A stretch of 64,000 nucleotides of DNA from Euglena gracilis. Lineage: Eukaryota; Euglenida; Euglenophyceae; Euglenales. The notes under the pieces were generated by a model, which saw only the letters and a program-made list of their open reading frames with translations, was not told where the DNA came from and did not search any database. Positions 1-10,504 of this stretch are shown in pieces. The translations under genes and the position numbers were made by a program. The stretch is from assembly GCA_039621445.1 (NCBI GenBank), contig CP154956.1, positions 69,123,649 to 69,187,648 of the forward strand, written 5' to 3'. Position 1 is the stretch's first letter. Each line of letters begins with the position of its first letter.

Positions 1-486
1 GGGGGGGGGGGGTAGCAGCACCCCCCCGGGGGGGGTTTTTTGGGGGCTGTTTTTTCAACCCGGGGGGGGGGGGGGGGAGGGGGAGCTACGGGGGGGGGGG
101 CATGGGGGGGGGGGGATTTTTTTGGCCTGTGCCGGGTTGCTTGGGGGGTTTTGGCCGGGTTGTGGGGGGGTTTTTGGCTGTGTGGAGTACACCCCCCCCC
201 CGGGGGGTCGGATTTGGAGTGCCTTGGAGTGCCTGCCCAGGCAGGCACCCGGGGGGGGGGGTCGGCACTAAAATACAGCCATGGGGGCTGGGCTGAAAAT
301 CGGCTTGGGGGGGGGTTTGATAGAAAACTTGGATCCATCTCATTTCGAAAAGGTTTATAGAGCGTCCTCTCCACTGTGGAACAAAAGTGAAGATGAGGTA
401 CTGCTGGGGGAGGGAGGATGGTCTGGCACAGCTTGTCACGTTGGCGAGCAAAGGAAGCTTTTTAAGGACGGGGGGGGGGGGGGGGT
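1..486. repeat. G/C-homopolymer-rich repeat at window edge
   Basis: No gene is visible. The stretch has many G or C runs of 8 or more. At about 196-290 it holds an inverted copy of a dispersed element whose core is the palindrome TGCCTGCCCAGGCAGGCA, followed by a TAAAATAC motif. Other copies lie at about 15,472-15,580 and 38,312-38,425, with looser relatives at 44,045-44,130 and 30,075-30,110. The open frames here (Gly/Pro/Phe-rich) follow from the homopolymers and are not genes. Confidence 0.6.
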
Positions 487-745
487 ACTGGCTAGCCAGG
501 GGGGGACACTGGAAAAAAGTGGACTAGCTAGACCCCCCCCTTGGGGGGGGGGGGGGGTCCCCAAGTGCGCACAAAAAATGAGGTTTAATAGGTTTTTGGC
601 TGATTTGTTCCAAAATTCCCAAAAATGGCCAAAAACGGGCATTTGGCCATTTTTGGGGTCCCAAAAAAGCGCTTCGCGCCGGTCACTGGAAAAAATTTTT
701 CCCAACTAGCTAGCAGAGCCAGGGGGGGGGGGGGGGAGAAAACCC
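487..745 (+). repeat. Dispersed element with CTAGCTAG ends, copy 1
   Basis: It shares the same order of blocks with 3,296-3,640: GTACTGGCTAGCC, TGGACTAGCTAGACCC plus a C/G run, an AATGAGGTTT...AATAGG block, a GCGCTTCGCGCC hairpin, GGTCACTGGAAAAAA, and a final CTAGCTAGC before a G run. Two copies in one window mark it as an interspersed, non-coding repeat. No coding capacity was found, and the family is not assigned. Confidence 0.65.
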
Positions 746-1150
746 TACAGGGGGGCGTAGAGCAGGCTGCAGCACAGCTTGCATCACGTTGGCGAGCAAC
801 AAAAAGAAAGCCAGCACCCAGCCATTAGAGACTGGCGGCAGAGCCGGTCTGTTAAAAAAAAAGGCTGTGGGGCCGTGAAAAAAATTCGATTCAGAGATTT
901 TAAGGACATTGAGAAGGTTCCGGGCTGAACCATTTCAACTGACTGTAACTCAAAGACTCCAACTTCAACTGTTCTCGGTCCGCATATTTCACCTTCACCA
1001 CACTTTTCCTTTTCTGGCTCAAATTTCATGCTCCCCAATTCCTGGGACAATTCCACCCTTTCCTGAATCCACCCACACAGCCGCTCAAAGGACACAGGCC
1101 AACCTTGGGTAGGGATTCCCAAGTGACTTCTGAGGGCACAACGTATCTAC
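746..1150. other. Intron of the ABCC gene, no recognisable exon
   Basis: Lower-complexity single-copy-looking sequence downstream (minus strand) of the last recognised ABCC exon. The minus strand is open for about 110 codons at 784-1122, but its product does not resemble the next part of an ABC transmembrane domain and it starts in the wrong phase. I treat it as intron. Confidence 0.4.
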
Positions 1151-1283
1151 CTCGCTGCCGGTCAGAAATGAACTGCACAATGCCCTTCAGTGCAAGTGGG
1201 CCGGCGAATGTCAGAAGGTCTGAGGCCTGCTTGGCAGCGTAGGCTGCCAAAACTGAGAATGCGAAATGCCGCCACAGAATCCA
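1151..1283 (-). CDS. ABCC transporter exon, first helix of TMD1
   Basis: 133-nt exon. The acceptor is a pyrimidine-rich stretch ending CTACAG just above 1283; the donor is GAG|gtagat at 1150. It starts in phase 0 and ends with one base of a codon. The product contains the ABCC hallmark SDLLTFAGPLALKGIVQF, matching the conserved F-x-GPL-x-L-x-x-hydrophobic-V-x-F block of the first TMD1 helix in MRP/SUR/ABCC10-type proteins (established family feature). The preceding exon (1868-2072) ends in phase 0, so the two join directly. The rest of TMD1 and both nucleotide-binding domains would lie to the left, outside the window. Confidence 0.82.
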
Positions 1284-1867
1284 CTGTAGAGACACACGGT
1301 CAAACTCAGCGGTACGGCTTCGCCCGAAACAAACGGTGGGCAACGGCGAGCATAATGCAAGTGCAAAAAAGCATGTCGAGCCAATTGAAAGGCTACTGCC
1401 ACAGGCAACGAAATAAAACAGAGGGAAACAATAAATTCTGCAAATTGTACAGCAGTCCGATACACAAAAACTTGTGAAAAAAAAACGCAAAAAAAAAGCG
1501 TTGGAAAAACAGTGGAAATTTACACAAAATGCATGCACCACACTCACTCCCTCGTGACAAATGCTTCAGAAACAACACAGAAACTGGAGTGCAGCAAAAT
1601 GGAATGATTTGGTGAGGTTTACACTTTGTTATTGAAAACCAGTGAAAAATTCATTTCTTAGAATATCTCTTGTTTCCAGCACAAAAATTGGGAGGTATAA
1701 ACATTGGATGGCCGAAGTGGATTTTTGGAGTTTTATTGGGGGTGCAAATCTCAAATAAAGGATCCATAGCATTCTTCATCATTTCGAGATGCAGGGATGG
1801 CTGGGCTGGGGAGAGTACAGGCAATCATCCAAGAAGCCGGGGGCTGGCAGGGATCACCACTAGACAC
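1284..1867. other. ABCC intron
   Basis: 584 bp between two phase-compatible exons (1868-2072 and 1151-1283). On the minus strand it starts gtgtct and ends ctacag. No repeat family or gene was recognised in it. Confidence 0.6.
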
Positions 1868-2072
1868 CAAGCGCTTCCACCTTCGGTATAAACCTTGAAA
1901 GTGCAGCTGCGAGCTGTCCCTGTAGGGCAGCTTGCCAAGGCGGGCGGGCACCAACGGCTGCCGCCACGCCTCCACGAGGAGCGGCGTGATCCAAACGTAG
2001 GTGAACCGGCTCAGAAGATCAACGCGATCGTGAACAAAATGCACCGGCAGAAGCCCGTTCTTTCGACCAAAC
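1868..2072 (-). CDS. ABCC transporter exon, L0 linker and start of TMD1
   Basis: 205-nt exon. The acceptor TTTTTTTGACCTCCAG precedes 2072 and the donor TTG|gtgtct follows 1868. It begins with one base completing a codon and then reads 68 codons. The product contains DLLSRFTYVWITPLL, the ABCC signature in which [F/L]LSR[I/L][T/S]-x-x-W-[I/L]-x-x-L[L/I] marks the linker just before TMD1. It then has a KLPYRDSS segment and ends RRWKR. In ABCC10-like proteins the same order leads straight to the F-x-GPL helix, which is what the next exon encodes. Base composition is more balanced than in the surrounding repeats. Confidence 0.85.
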
Positions 2073-3274
2073 CTGGAGGTCAAAAAAAGGAAGAAATCCA
2101 GGTTGTTCTCGAGGGACACAGAAAGCCACAAGCAGGACTAGAGGTTTTCTTAAAAGACCTCCCAGAGGGGTTCCCGGGGGGCGTCTGCAAAAAGGTGGTG
2201 GCTGGGGGAAAAAATGCTGGCTGCACCCCTGGGGGTTGGGGTCCAGGAGGGTCCAGCCAGCTGGCAGCTGGACCCGGCCGGTATCCCCCCCAAAAAGGCA
2301 AAAAAAAGCCAAATCCAGCAGGTTACTGTTTACCAGTCAAAATTTGGAGGCAACTTGGAGACAACCCAAACCCCTCAAAAACCCCATTGGATTATTCTTG
2401 ATCACTATCCCCAAAATTTTCGGCGTCTTGCGTTGCTGATTTTTTTTGGTCCAGCCTGGCTTCTCCGGCAGGTGGGGGGGGGGATGCACACGGGCCGGTC
2501 AAAGATTGCACTGCAAAAAAACTGCAAAAAAACTGCAAATAAAATGCAAAAAAAAACTGCACTTCGATATAAAAAAAAACAATAAACAAGCTGAAATTGT
2601 GTGCATATGCAAAACAACGTCATTTGCGACCACATGAGCACGCCCAATTCACCTAACTTTTTTTTGCACAGCTTTGGAGCCGATGACGACAAAAATGGAA
2701 GCAATCAATCAAGGTGCACTGTGGATGGTTTTTCATGCACTAAAAAATGCAAGTCATGTGTTTGGATGCCGGGTCACACCGGTTTTCCTGCACCAAAACT
2801 TGTACCGACCATGCCCACAAAGATGCCAAATGGTTTCTTTTCTAAATATGGGGAAAATGCACATTTACCCATACACAGAAATTTTTAATGCTTGCATTTC
2901 TCGCAGGGGATGTTCAGTTTAGAACTTTCGGTCCATCACGTGGTGAAGTTTCCCCATGTCACGATGAAAAAAATTTACAATAACCACCACAAACTTTGAA
3001 CATTGTCCTTAGGGGATTGCCAAATGGTCTACAACCTGGAATTTCTTGCAAATAAGAAAGAACTTCTTGCACTTTGAAGCATTTGGTTTGTGTGACATTT
3101 GGCCACAATGCTTAATGCTTGGGGCAAGACCCAATCTTCTTCAGGAGCTTGTGCTCCTTTGCGGCACCACAAATTTCGAAATCCTCAACTCCAACTTCAA
3201 CCAAAATTTGCATAATTTTTTTTGTATTTAGTCCCTAGGAATCCCAACATAAATAGTTGAATCTGCTCAGGAGC
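2073..3274. other. ABCC intron with low-complexity repeats
   Basis: Intron sequence between the 3640-3722 and 1868-2072 exons. It holds a G/C-run region at 2,160-2,300 and a run of CTGCAAAAAA-type units at 2,505-2,590 that recurs at 3,967-4,090. From about 2,600 to 3,260 I see nothing recognisable. Confidence 0.5.
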
Positions 3275-3664
3275 AGGCTTTTGCTTAAAGACCCCCGGGG
3301 GGGTACTGGCTAGCCAATCGGCTAGATACTGGAAAAAATGGACTAGCTAGACCCCCGGGGGGGGGGGGGGGGTACGGGGGTCCCCTGAACTGGAAAAAAA
3401 TTTTCCTCCGGCGCTGCGTGCCGAGGTGGAAATGAGGTTTTTAATAGGTCTTTGGCTGATTTTGTTTCAAAAATTCCCAAAAAATTTTCCGGCGCTTCGC
3501 GCCGGTCACTGGAAAAAAAAATTCCACTAGCTAGCCCTGCTAGCAGACCCCTCCGGGGGGGGGGGGGTCGGCTAGAAATCCCACTAGCCAAATTTGGACT
3601 AGCTGCAGTCCAGCCCCCCCCCGGGGGGAGGGGGGGTACTGCAATCCCTTAAGCAGAAGCCTGC
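3275..3664 (-). mobile_element. CTAGCTAG-family element, copy 2, with short inverted flanks
   Basis: Same block order as 487-745, with G/C runs and two GGCGC-type hairpins (about 3,408 and 3,490). It is bracketed by inverted GCAGGCTTYTGCTTAA motifs at about 3,272-3,287 and 3,650-3,665. The right-hand motif overlaps the end of the candidate ABCC exon at 3640-3722, so either the element inserted beside the exon or the exon edge was duplicated in inverse. No coding capacity. Confidence 0.5.
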
Positions 3665-3722
3665 TCAGGAGTGTGCAAATAACGCTTGCCAAAATAAGCA
3701 TCGTGACATCTGTCACCACAGG
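3640..3722 (-). CDS. Candidate ABCC exon, last TMD0 helix
   Basis: 83-nt candidate exon. The acceptor is GCTCTCTCTCCAG above 3722 and the donor is CA|gtaccc at 3639. It starts in phase 0 and ends with two bases, which joins in frame to the one-base start of the 1868-2072 exon. The product is a hydrophobic helix (VTMLILASVICTLL) following a VVTD, comparable to the fifth TMD0 helix of MRP1-like proteins. Phase agreement and position support it. Against it: the short length and the overlap with a repeat boundary. Confidence 0.5.
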
Positions 3723-4842
3723 CTGGAGAGAGAGCAATTGTGGTCTTGTCATTGAAACAATCTGTTTCTTTTGGAATGGTGGCCACACCAATCTCTGTTG
3801 TATTAAGAGGCAAGGTAGTTGGCAAGACAGTTGGGGGCAAGGCAATTGGTGGGATAACTGTGGACAACACAACTCATGAGATGATGCTTTCTCTTGAGAA
3901 ACACCCTTCAACCATATAATCCAGCACCAAAAAAAAACAGACACGTCAGGTTTCCTTGGAACTGGAATTAAAAAAAAAAACTGCATAAAACTGCACATGT
4001 GCAGTTTTATGCAGCAGAAAAAAAGCTGCAAAAAACTGCAAAAAAAACTAAAATGTGAAAACTGCAAAAAAAAACTGCAAAAACTGCACGGTGCATATTT
4101 CCCCCCTGGCTGGCTGGTTGGACCCCCCCCTGGGGGGGTCAACTCCGGCTTGAAAAAACGGCTCCTCCACAAAATCCAAATCCTGCCTTTTTGGTTGCGT
4201 CAGCGGAGGCTCCAGGAAACCAGCCTCCGTGGAGGCTCCGCAGGCTCTGCAAAGGGTCAGGGGACCAACCAATTTTGCCATAACATGTTGTGGCGAGAAG
4301 TTTTTTGTGACTGAAAAATGTGATAAAAAGATTATTTTCCTACATCAAACAGGACACTGTAGCCCAGTGGCAGAGCATCTACAAACATCTGGAGCAGCGG
4401 GAAACCCGAGTGTGAACCCAGCAGACACAGTTTTCGGTACATTTCTCCGGTTCACAAGTTTTCGGTACATTTCTCCGGTTCACACAGAAGCCGAAAGAAA
4501 GTCACAGACTTTTGAAACCAACGTTGGAATTAAAATTTTAATTAAATCCCAACCCGAAAAGCAAAAATATTCAACAGGTTAAATGACGAAGCCCACAAGA
4601 GGCCAAAATCGGGCCAAAATTGTGATCTGCTGGGATTTGAACTTTTGATCCTGTTGGGACAAAACTGGGGTGCATGGTCTACCAAAGGTCACTCTGGGGC
4701 GGAGGTGGGAAGTAAACTGCACCACAACATGGATGGCATGGTGCGGGAAAAAAAAAAGGTCAGGCAAAGTCCAAAGGGGCGTCCCTTTGGATGTGCCAGG
4801 GGGGGGGAAGGCTGCGGCCCCCTTCCCCCGGATGCAGATTAT
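3723..4842. other. ABCC intron, CTGCAAAA repeats and unassigned sequence
   Basis: Contains CTGCAAAAAA units at 3,967-4,090, a short C/G-run palindrome at about 4,120-4,140 and a tandem duplication of an ACATTTCTCCGGTTCACA block at about 4,438-4,485. A weak A-box-like stretch near 4,362 is discussed under rejected items. No exon was identified. Confidence 0.45.
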
Positions 4843-5180
4843 CACCATGACCCCGGCCCTGTTCTGTTTCAGTTTCAGTTACGAGCGACTATATCCCTAG
4901 TTTCCGAATCACCTCCGTTTGATCTCCAACTCCCCGCCAGGCCCGAGTTATTCAGCCAATAGAGGATCTGGGTTGGAAACAAGGGAAACTGGGTTGGATT
5001 AGCCCCCCCCCCCGCCGGGGCGAGATACTCGGTCAAAAAAAACTGATTTTCAAAAAATCACAGGAAAACGTGCATTCCGTCCGTCAGACCAAATATACCC
5101 CTGGAGGCCCTCTATCGCCCCCCACACGCTGTTTCTGCCACCGACACGCCTGGCCCATGTTCCGGTGCGCTTTTGCGGCC
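4843..5180 (+). repeat. Interspersed repeat, copy 1 (pair at 10,777-11,110)
   Basis: The region matches 10,777-11,110 in the same order: ATTATCACCATG, CCCCGGCCC, CCAGTTTCC/CTAGTTTCC, CTCCCCGC, ATTCAGCC, CGTGCATT, CAGACCAAAT, CTCTAT[C/T]GCCCCCC, and CACGCCTGGCCCATG. Both copies run into the same kind of downstream satellite or G/C-run sequence. Non-coding; part of an ABCC intron. Confidence 0.7.
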
Positions 5181-5880
5181 CAAAACGGCCACTTTGGGGT
5201 GTTTTTGGGGACGTTTTTGGTCAGAAAAAATTGATGTTCTCAAAATATCTCGACAATGAAACAAAATCAAAGGAAATATCCTGAGACCAAAAATGAAGCC
5301 CTTGGAATGCCCTATCCAGCCATGCTTTACTTTTTCCCCAACTCTTCGTGTTGCCCGAGTTATAGCCATTTTCGGCCAACTTTTACCCATTTGGTTATTT
5401 TGGGCTTGGGCTGTTTTCGGGGTCAAAAAATCGATGTTCCCAAAATTCCTCGGAAATGAAGCAAAACTAAAGTAAACGTCCGGCGACGTAGAATAAAGCC
5501 CCCTGGAACGAGCCCTATGTAACGGTATTCTAATTTCCCCGTAACACCACGGCTAGCACGAGTTATGGCCACTTAAAGGGCGTTCCACTGCAAATGGCCT
5601 GTTCATTTTGGCCTGTTTTGACTAAGCCGGTTTTGGGCCATTTCGGGGACAAATATATCCTAAATGGTGACCAATTAAAGAAAATTATTGGTTGACCTAA
5701 AATAACGTCCCAGGGACCCTCTATTACTGTGTATAGGCCCCAGCTGCGCGCCTAGCCCCAAATACAGCCTATTTTGGCCATTTTTGAGCCATTCTTGGGT
5801 CAAAAATCAAAATTTTTCAAAACATCTCCAAAATGGTGGGGAATGAAAGGACATCACTGAGGTCCTAAAATAAAGTGCAC
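5040..5880 (+). repeat. Degenerate tandem repeat, about 200 bp period
   Basis: Recurring phrases are AAAAA(A)TTGATGTTC / AAAAAATCGATGTTCCC, followed by a degenerate AAAAT-TCTCG-AATGAA block, a CCTTGGAATGCCC / CCTGGAACGAGCCC block, and GAGTTAT[A/G]GCC. They recur at about 5,221, 5,424, 5,650 and 5,800. The same units in inverse orientation occur at 44,400-45,010, where AAGGGCTTC recurs at about 44,405, 44,618 and 44,812. Divergence between units is high, so it is an old array. Confidence 0.6.
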
Positions 5881-6706
5881 CCTCCGTATGACATCAGAAA
5901 GTTGGAATCCTGACTTTTCGTCACCTGCGAGCCTCCTTGAGGTACCCAATTTTGAACGCAGGCCACGTCTGAAAAAAAACAAATTTCTTGGGCTTACCCT
6001 CACCTCCCCACACCCAACACCCCCAAACCGGGTTTTGTGCACTTTACCTGTCTGATGGTGCCAGGCAACCCAACCCCAACCCAACCCGGCTCAGCCCAGC
6101 CCGGCCTGGCCCAGCGGCCCAGCAGCACAGCGGCCCGGTCTGGGCCCCAGCCAAGCCCGGCCCAGTCAGGCGGGTTTCATTGGACATCAGTTATTGGACC
6201 ATCGGGAAAAGGTACTTTAAAAAGGAAACTTGGGAGAGATCCAAACAAAGATCCACCAAATAAGGCGGGTAAATCAAGCTTCACTGCTCAGGGGGTCTTG
6301 CCCAAAGATTCACTTAGTGACCCCCGGGGGGGGGGGCACTTTTTTCCCAAACCCAAACCCACCCACCCACTTTTTCGAAAACCCACCCACCCACCCACGA
6401 CCCCCCCCCTTGTGGTCAACCACCCAACCACCCAAAATCCAGCCAAAATCGGCCAAACGCTGAAAAAAAAGTAACCCCCCCCCACCTACCCTCACCTCCC
6501 CCTCAAAGTGTCCCCCCCGTCAAAGTGGCCAAAAAGTTTTGGCAAATTTTGGTTACCCCCCCCCTCAAAGTGGCCATTTTGCTTTGGCGCCAAAGGCGCT
6601 GGAGGCCAAAATTTGACCCTCCCCCCAAAGTGTCCCCCCTCCCAGAGTGGCCATTTTGGGGTCCCACAAAGCCCAGAGGGTGGCCACTTTGAGGGGGGGG
6701 TGAGGG
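5881..6706. other. Pyrimidine-rich ABCC intron segment
   Basis: It starts with GGCCCAGC-type repeats (about 6,085-6,170), continues with CCCACCCACC blocks (6,355-6,420) and CAAAGTGGCCA/CAAAGTGTCCCC repeats (6,500-6,690), and leads into the left arm of the inverted repeat. No gene seen. Confidence 0.5.
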
Positions 6707-7045
6707 TATAAGAAACCCGTTTCTTATAGGTGGGTTTCCAAAAAATGGCCCGAGGGGTTTCTTATAGGTGAAGGTTTCTTATAGGTGGGTTTCAATGTCC
6801 GAAAAAGTTTTGAGCCGACAAAAGGCCAAAAGTGGCCAAAAACGGTCAAAAATTTCCTTCGGCGCCTTCGGCGCCGAAGAAAAAAGGGGGTGGTTGGGTT
6901 CAAAGCTCCCCTGGGGTTTCTTATAGGTGGGGGTTTCTTATAGGTTTCTTATAGGTATAGGCGTCGGTCCGAAAATGCCCAAAGGGTTTCTTATAGGTGG
7001 GGGTTTCTTATAGAGGGGGGTTTCTTATAGGTGGGGGGGGTTTAC
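6707..7045 (+). mobile_element. Left arm of ~330 bp inverted repeat (TTTCTTATAGGTGGG family)
   Basis: Built from many copies of GTTTCTTATAGGTGGG plus a GGCGCCTTCGGCGCC hairpin and a unique GAGCCGACAAAAGGCCAAAA stretch. The whole arm reappears in inverse complement at 7,662-7,985 with high identity. The outer end is itself near-palindromic (CCTATAAGAAACGGGTTTC). The inner end is GGGGTTTAC against GTAAACCCC. Together they form a foldback element with a roughly 616 bp loop. Confidence 0.85.
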
Positions 7046-7227
7046 TTCCTGCCCGGCCTTTGGCTGGGCAAAAAACCCTGACGCATGGCACACACTCCCC
7101 GGGGGGGGGGGGGTCCCGTGGCCCCAACCCACCCGCCCACTCTCGAAAACCCACCCCCAGGGGGGAGGGGTCACACAGGTGTTAAATGAATCTATGGTCT
7201 TGCCACAGGGTACTGGACAAAAGCATT

Positions 7228-7611
7228 CACTCCATTTGCGAGAGCATAAACGGACTTCTACCCAAGGCGGGATCTGACAAGTGGACAGCCACTGCAGGAC
7301 TTGCTGGTAGCCCAAGCGCGGGGTCATCCTCCTCTGCAAAAGGGATGACAACAATCCCACACGAAGTGCGCACAGCCAGTAAACAGGCATCGCATATGGC
7401 CAGCAGTGCCACCGCGGCGGCGTAGGCCGCCGAGATGGCGAACGGCAGGGTGGCGAGGGGCACCTGATGGTTCAACTGCCAGCGCAGCTGCAGGGCAGCA
7501 GCCAAAGCAGCCAGAGTCCAGGCTGCGAGGTTCGCAACGAGGAGCCCGCAATCCACCCGCCAATGTTGCACTTCTTTTCGGGGTTCGAAAAACCAAAGAG
7601 CTAAAATATCG
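7228..7611 (-). CDS. ABCC transporter exon, TMD0 helices, inside the inverted repeat loop
   Basis: Open frame after a stop at about 7,620. A likely acceptor is GATATTTTAG at about 7,605. The product has a WFFEP start, then two strongly hydrophobic alanine-rich segments (NLAAWTLAALAAAL and AISAAYAAAVALLAICDACL), then an acidic EEDDPALG stretch. This matches TMD0 helices three and four and the following acidic loop of MRP-type proteins. The 3' end is uncertain: a donor TTGG|gtagaa exists near 7,265, but its phase does not match the next exon candidate. The exon is GC-rich in third positions, unlike its flanks. It lies wholly between the arms at 6,707-7,045 and 7,662-7,985. Confidence 0.62.
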
Positions 7612-7661
7612 ACTCATGGGGTTAAACCTGGGGAAGACCTTTGGCGGTGTCCAAATAGATG

Positions 7662-7985
7662 GTAAACCCCCCCACCTATAAGAAACCCCCCTCTATAAGA
7701 AACCCCCACCTATAAGAAACCCTTTGGGCATTTTCAGACCGACGCCCACCTATAAGAAACCCCCACCTATAAGAAACCCCTGGGGAGCTTTGAACTCAAC
7801 CATCCCCTTTTTTCGACGGCGTCGAAGGCGCCGAAGGAAATTTTTGACCGTTTTTGGCCACTTTTGGCTTTTTGTCGGCTCAAAACTTTTTCGGACATTG
7901 AAACCCACCTATAAGAAACCCCCACCTATAAGAAACCCCTCGGGCCATTTTTTGGAAACCCACCTATAAGAAACGGGTTTCTTAT
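7662..7985 (-). mobile_element. Right arm of ~330 bp inverted repeat
   Basis: Inverse complement of 6,707-7,045, with CCCACCTATAAGAAAC units, the hairpin at about 7,815-7,835 in slightly altered form, and the same order of unique blocks. Differences are small indels in G/C runs and a few substitutions, so the arms are young or kept similar by conversion. Confidence 0.85.
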
Positions 7986-9907
7986 AGGTGGGGGGGGTTT
8001 ACTGGTGCAGGACCGAAGGAGCGGTCCAAAAGGAGGGCAACACATGTTTTGGCCAAAACTGCCTGACAGGGGTGGTCATCTGCGGACTTCAACCCGCGAC
8101 CCTGGATCAAAATTTTCCCATAAGACCTGCTTTGGGGAAGACAATGGGTATCTTTCCTTCATTTTTGGCCGTTGCTCATAGCCTTTCCCACCTCCCCCCA
8201 AAAGAAGGGGTGGGACCAACTATGCGAAAGAAGGGTTTGTCAAAGCCCCCACCCCTGGTCATGGGTTTCCCAAAGCCTGGGGCATGGAAATACTGGACGG
8301 ATTTAACATTGCTGATGGCTGAATCCCCTCACAGAGTAAATGCACTTTGGGGGAAAGGCATTTGAGAAACAGATAAAAAGAAATGCAGGCTCAAATCACA
8401 CATGCGATAAATCGTTGCCAGGGTATATCCGAAATTATGAAATAGAACGTGCGTATTTCTGGTCTGCATTGTGGTGCGTAAAAAGTTGATGTCAGGGGTT
8501 TTCTTTGGAGGACCCCCAATGGGGGGGAGTCGTCCTGCGGGCCAGATATAAAAAGGTGTTGGCTGGACCCCCCCCCCCCAGGGGGTGGGGTACAGGGGTG
8601 GGGGGTCCAGCGGTGGGTTGGGATTTTTCAGCCAAAAATCTGGAGGTGAAAACCCAAGAAAACCCCTCGAAAATGCCATCTTGGCACCTTTGTCCCAGAA
8701 TATCCGGGACTTTGTACTGATAATTCTTCGGTCCAGCCTAGCGAACCCAGTTGGGCCCAACTTATTTTAAGGCACCACCACGGTGGGGGGAAAAAGCACT
8801 GGCTGGATCTCCCTCGGGGTAGGGTCTCCTCCGGCTTTAGAAAACCCCTGGTTGATGTGAAAAGAACCTCGCACAGAAACCAAAAAAACCTCTTTCCTTG
8901 ACAAACAGAAAAGTTGTACACACATACACGCATATGCACATGCATATCCCTCTTGGTGAAATGAAATCGGGGTTGTGTGCTTCAGGTCAACTCAGAAGCC
9001 CCCAGGTATGGGTTGGCCCCCCTGGGGAGCTAGGGGGCAACCACCACCCACAGGGTTTCAGGGCTCATATACAGTCCTGCACTCAGCCAAGGTTTCAGGG
9101 GCTCACATACAGCCCGGCACTCACTCGGTCACTGACCTTAAAACCTGATCTTTTGACTTAAGGAACTCCGGGGGGGGGGGGGTCCAGTCAGCTTGAGAAA
9201 AGGGTGGCACCCGGCTGGGAGATGATGGGTGCTGGCTGGGAAGAACCCTTGGTAGGGTTCCTCCTAGCTTTAAAATCCTTTTGGTTATCACCAGTCGCAC
9301 AGATGTTTTTTTGTGGGGAGGGAGAAAGATGCTCAGTTCAAAATTTGACATGCTGAAATGGAAACATATTTGGAAAAAAATGCATTTTTTTCAAAAATTA
9401 TCCAAGTTGGCTTCAAGAGATGCAAGACATTGCTAGAACCAATATTTTTACTCATAAAACTTAGCCAATATGATGGGGTGTTGTATGCCTTCATTGCTCA
9501 TTTTGACTTTTAAAAACAATCGAGAGAAAAGAAAAACACAAAAAAATACCATGTAATTGTTCGCGCATTGAAGAACTCACTTGGAAGCAATGAATTTCAA
9601 AAAATACCCTCCTCACTCACCCAGTCAAATCTGGCAAGTCCCCAAAGCTCAAAAAAATTCTTATAACGTCTGTTCTTGAAATTTCGAGCCTTGTCAAATA
9701 TGCCCCAAAAATCGACCAATTTTGCACAAGTTAAGATCACGGGGTCCCCCCAATTGGACCCCCTTAATTGTCCAATGGTTAGTCAAATATGGGGGGTAAG
9801 GGTACACACCTTAAATGAAGAGCAGAATCACACTGTCGAAATGTGGCATTAACGAAAAATGCCTCCCCATTGGTCACTTTAACCATTTCCTTGCAGGCTG
9901 GCATGCC
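7986..9907. other. ABCC intron, repeats and unassigned sequence
   Basis: Contains G/C-run palindromes at 8,570-8,615 and 9,168-9,185 and a TACACACATACACGCATATGCACATGCA purine-pyrimidine stretch at about 8,915. A partly duplicated TTTCAGGGSCTCA(C/T)ATACAG block occurs at 9,055-9,120. From 9,360 to 9,900 the sequence is A/T-richer with no recognisable feature. Confidence 0.45.
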
Positions 9908-10083
9908 TTAGACAAGAAATATAAAAAGTATGAAAATGACATAGTGGCAAAAGACAACCCTGTTCGTCAAGCAAATGATTAGACCCAGAAACCTTCCAAC
10001 GACGGATGCGAATTGGAACCATTCAAAATGCTCCAACGTCACCAACGTAGCTCCCTCTATGAGGAGACACTTCAGGGAGGATA
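9908..10083 (-). CDS. Candidate ABCC TMD0 exon (phase unresolved)
   Basis: A long pyrimidine tract ending GTTTATGGACAG precedes 10,083. The frame then runs to a stop at 9,908 and encodes SSLKCLLIEGATLV, a hydrophobic helix around EWFQFASVVGRFLGLIICL, and a second hydrophobic run. Position and hydrophobicity fit a TMD0 helix pair. The entry phase (two bases) does not match the phase at which the 10,329-10,467 exon ends, so either the exact boundaries differ or this is not an exon. Confidence 0.3.
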
Positions 10084-10328
10084 CTGTCCATAAACAAAAA
10101 ACGAGGGAGACAAAAGGAAAATAGGAAAGACAAACAGAACAGGCAGGTACAACTTGCAATCACTTCCTGTAAAGAAAAAAAGTTCCCATCCCTGTACAGA
10201 AGAAAACTGCAGTGCACAACAACAGCTGAATGTGCAAGAGTGCAATAAATGCGGTGGAGATGTGGTGAAACGTTTGAGCGGGGGCCCCATTCGACTCTTC
10301 ATCTTCATCGCCCTGTATGCTAATATAC

Positions 10329-10467
10329 CGTCTTGGACCCTTGGCGTTGCACACGCTGCGGGTGCCAACCAGCACAAGGCACGCAAATGGTATCAGAAAG
10401 GGCAGGCAAGAGACAACTCCTGTGATAATGCACCAGTCATTGAGAAACACAGAAATACTGCTCAAAT
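10329..10467 (-). CDS. ABCC transporter exon, first TMD0 helix
   Basis: 139-nt exon. The acceptor is GTTGATGACTTTCCAG, the donor CG|gtatat. It enters with two bases, reads 45 codons and leaves with two bases. The product runs from DLSSISVFLNDW through the helix CLPFLIPFACLVLVGTR to GPRR. This parallels MRP1-type N termini, where an aspartate-rich lead is followed by the first TMD0 helix and then a basic loop. The alignment is by eye, so the family call depends mainly on the clear downstream exons. Confidence 0.6.
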
Positions 10468-10504
10468 CTGGAAAGTCATCAACACCACAAAAAAGGTGAG
10501 ATAC

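Noticed and set aside
4340-4430. tRNA or tRNA-derived SINE (TAGCCCAGTGGCAGAGC resembles an A box)
   Set aside because: The expected B box and T-arm do not form, and no cloverleaf closes. On the other strand near 4,640 a TTCAAATCCC stretch also lacks a matching fold.
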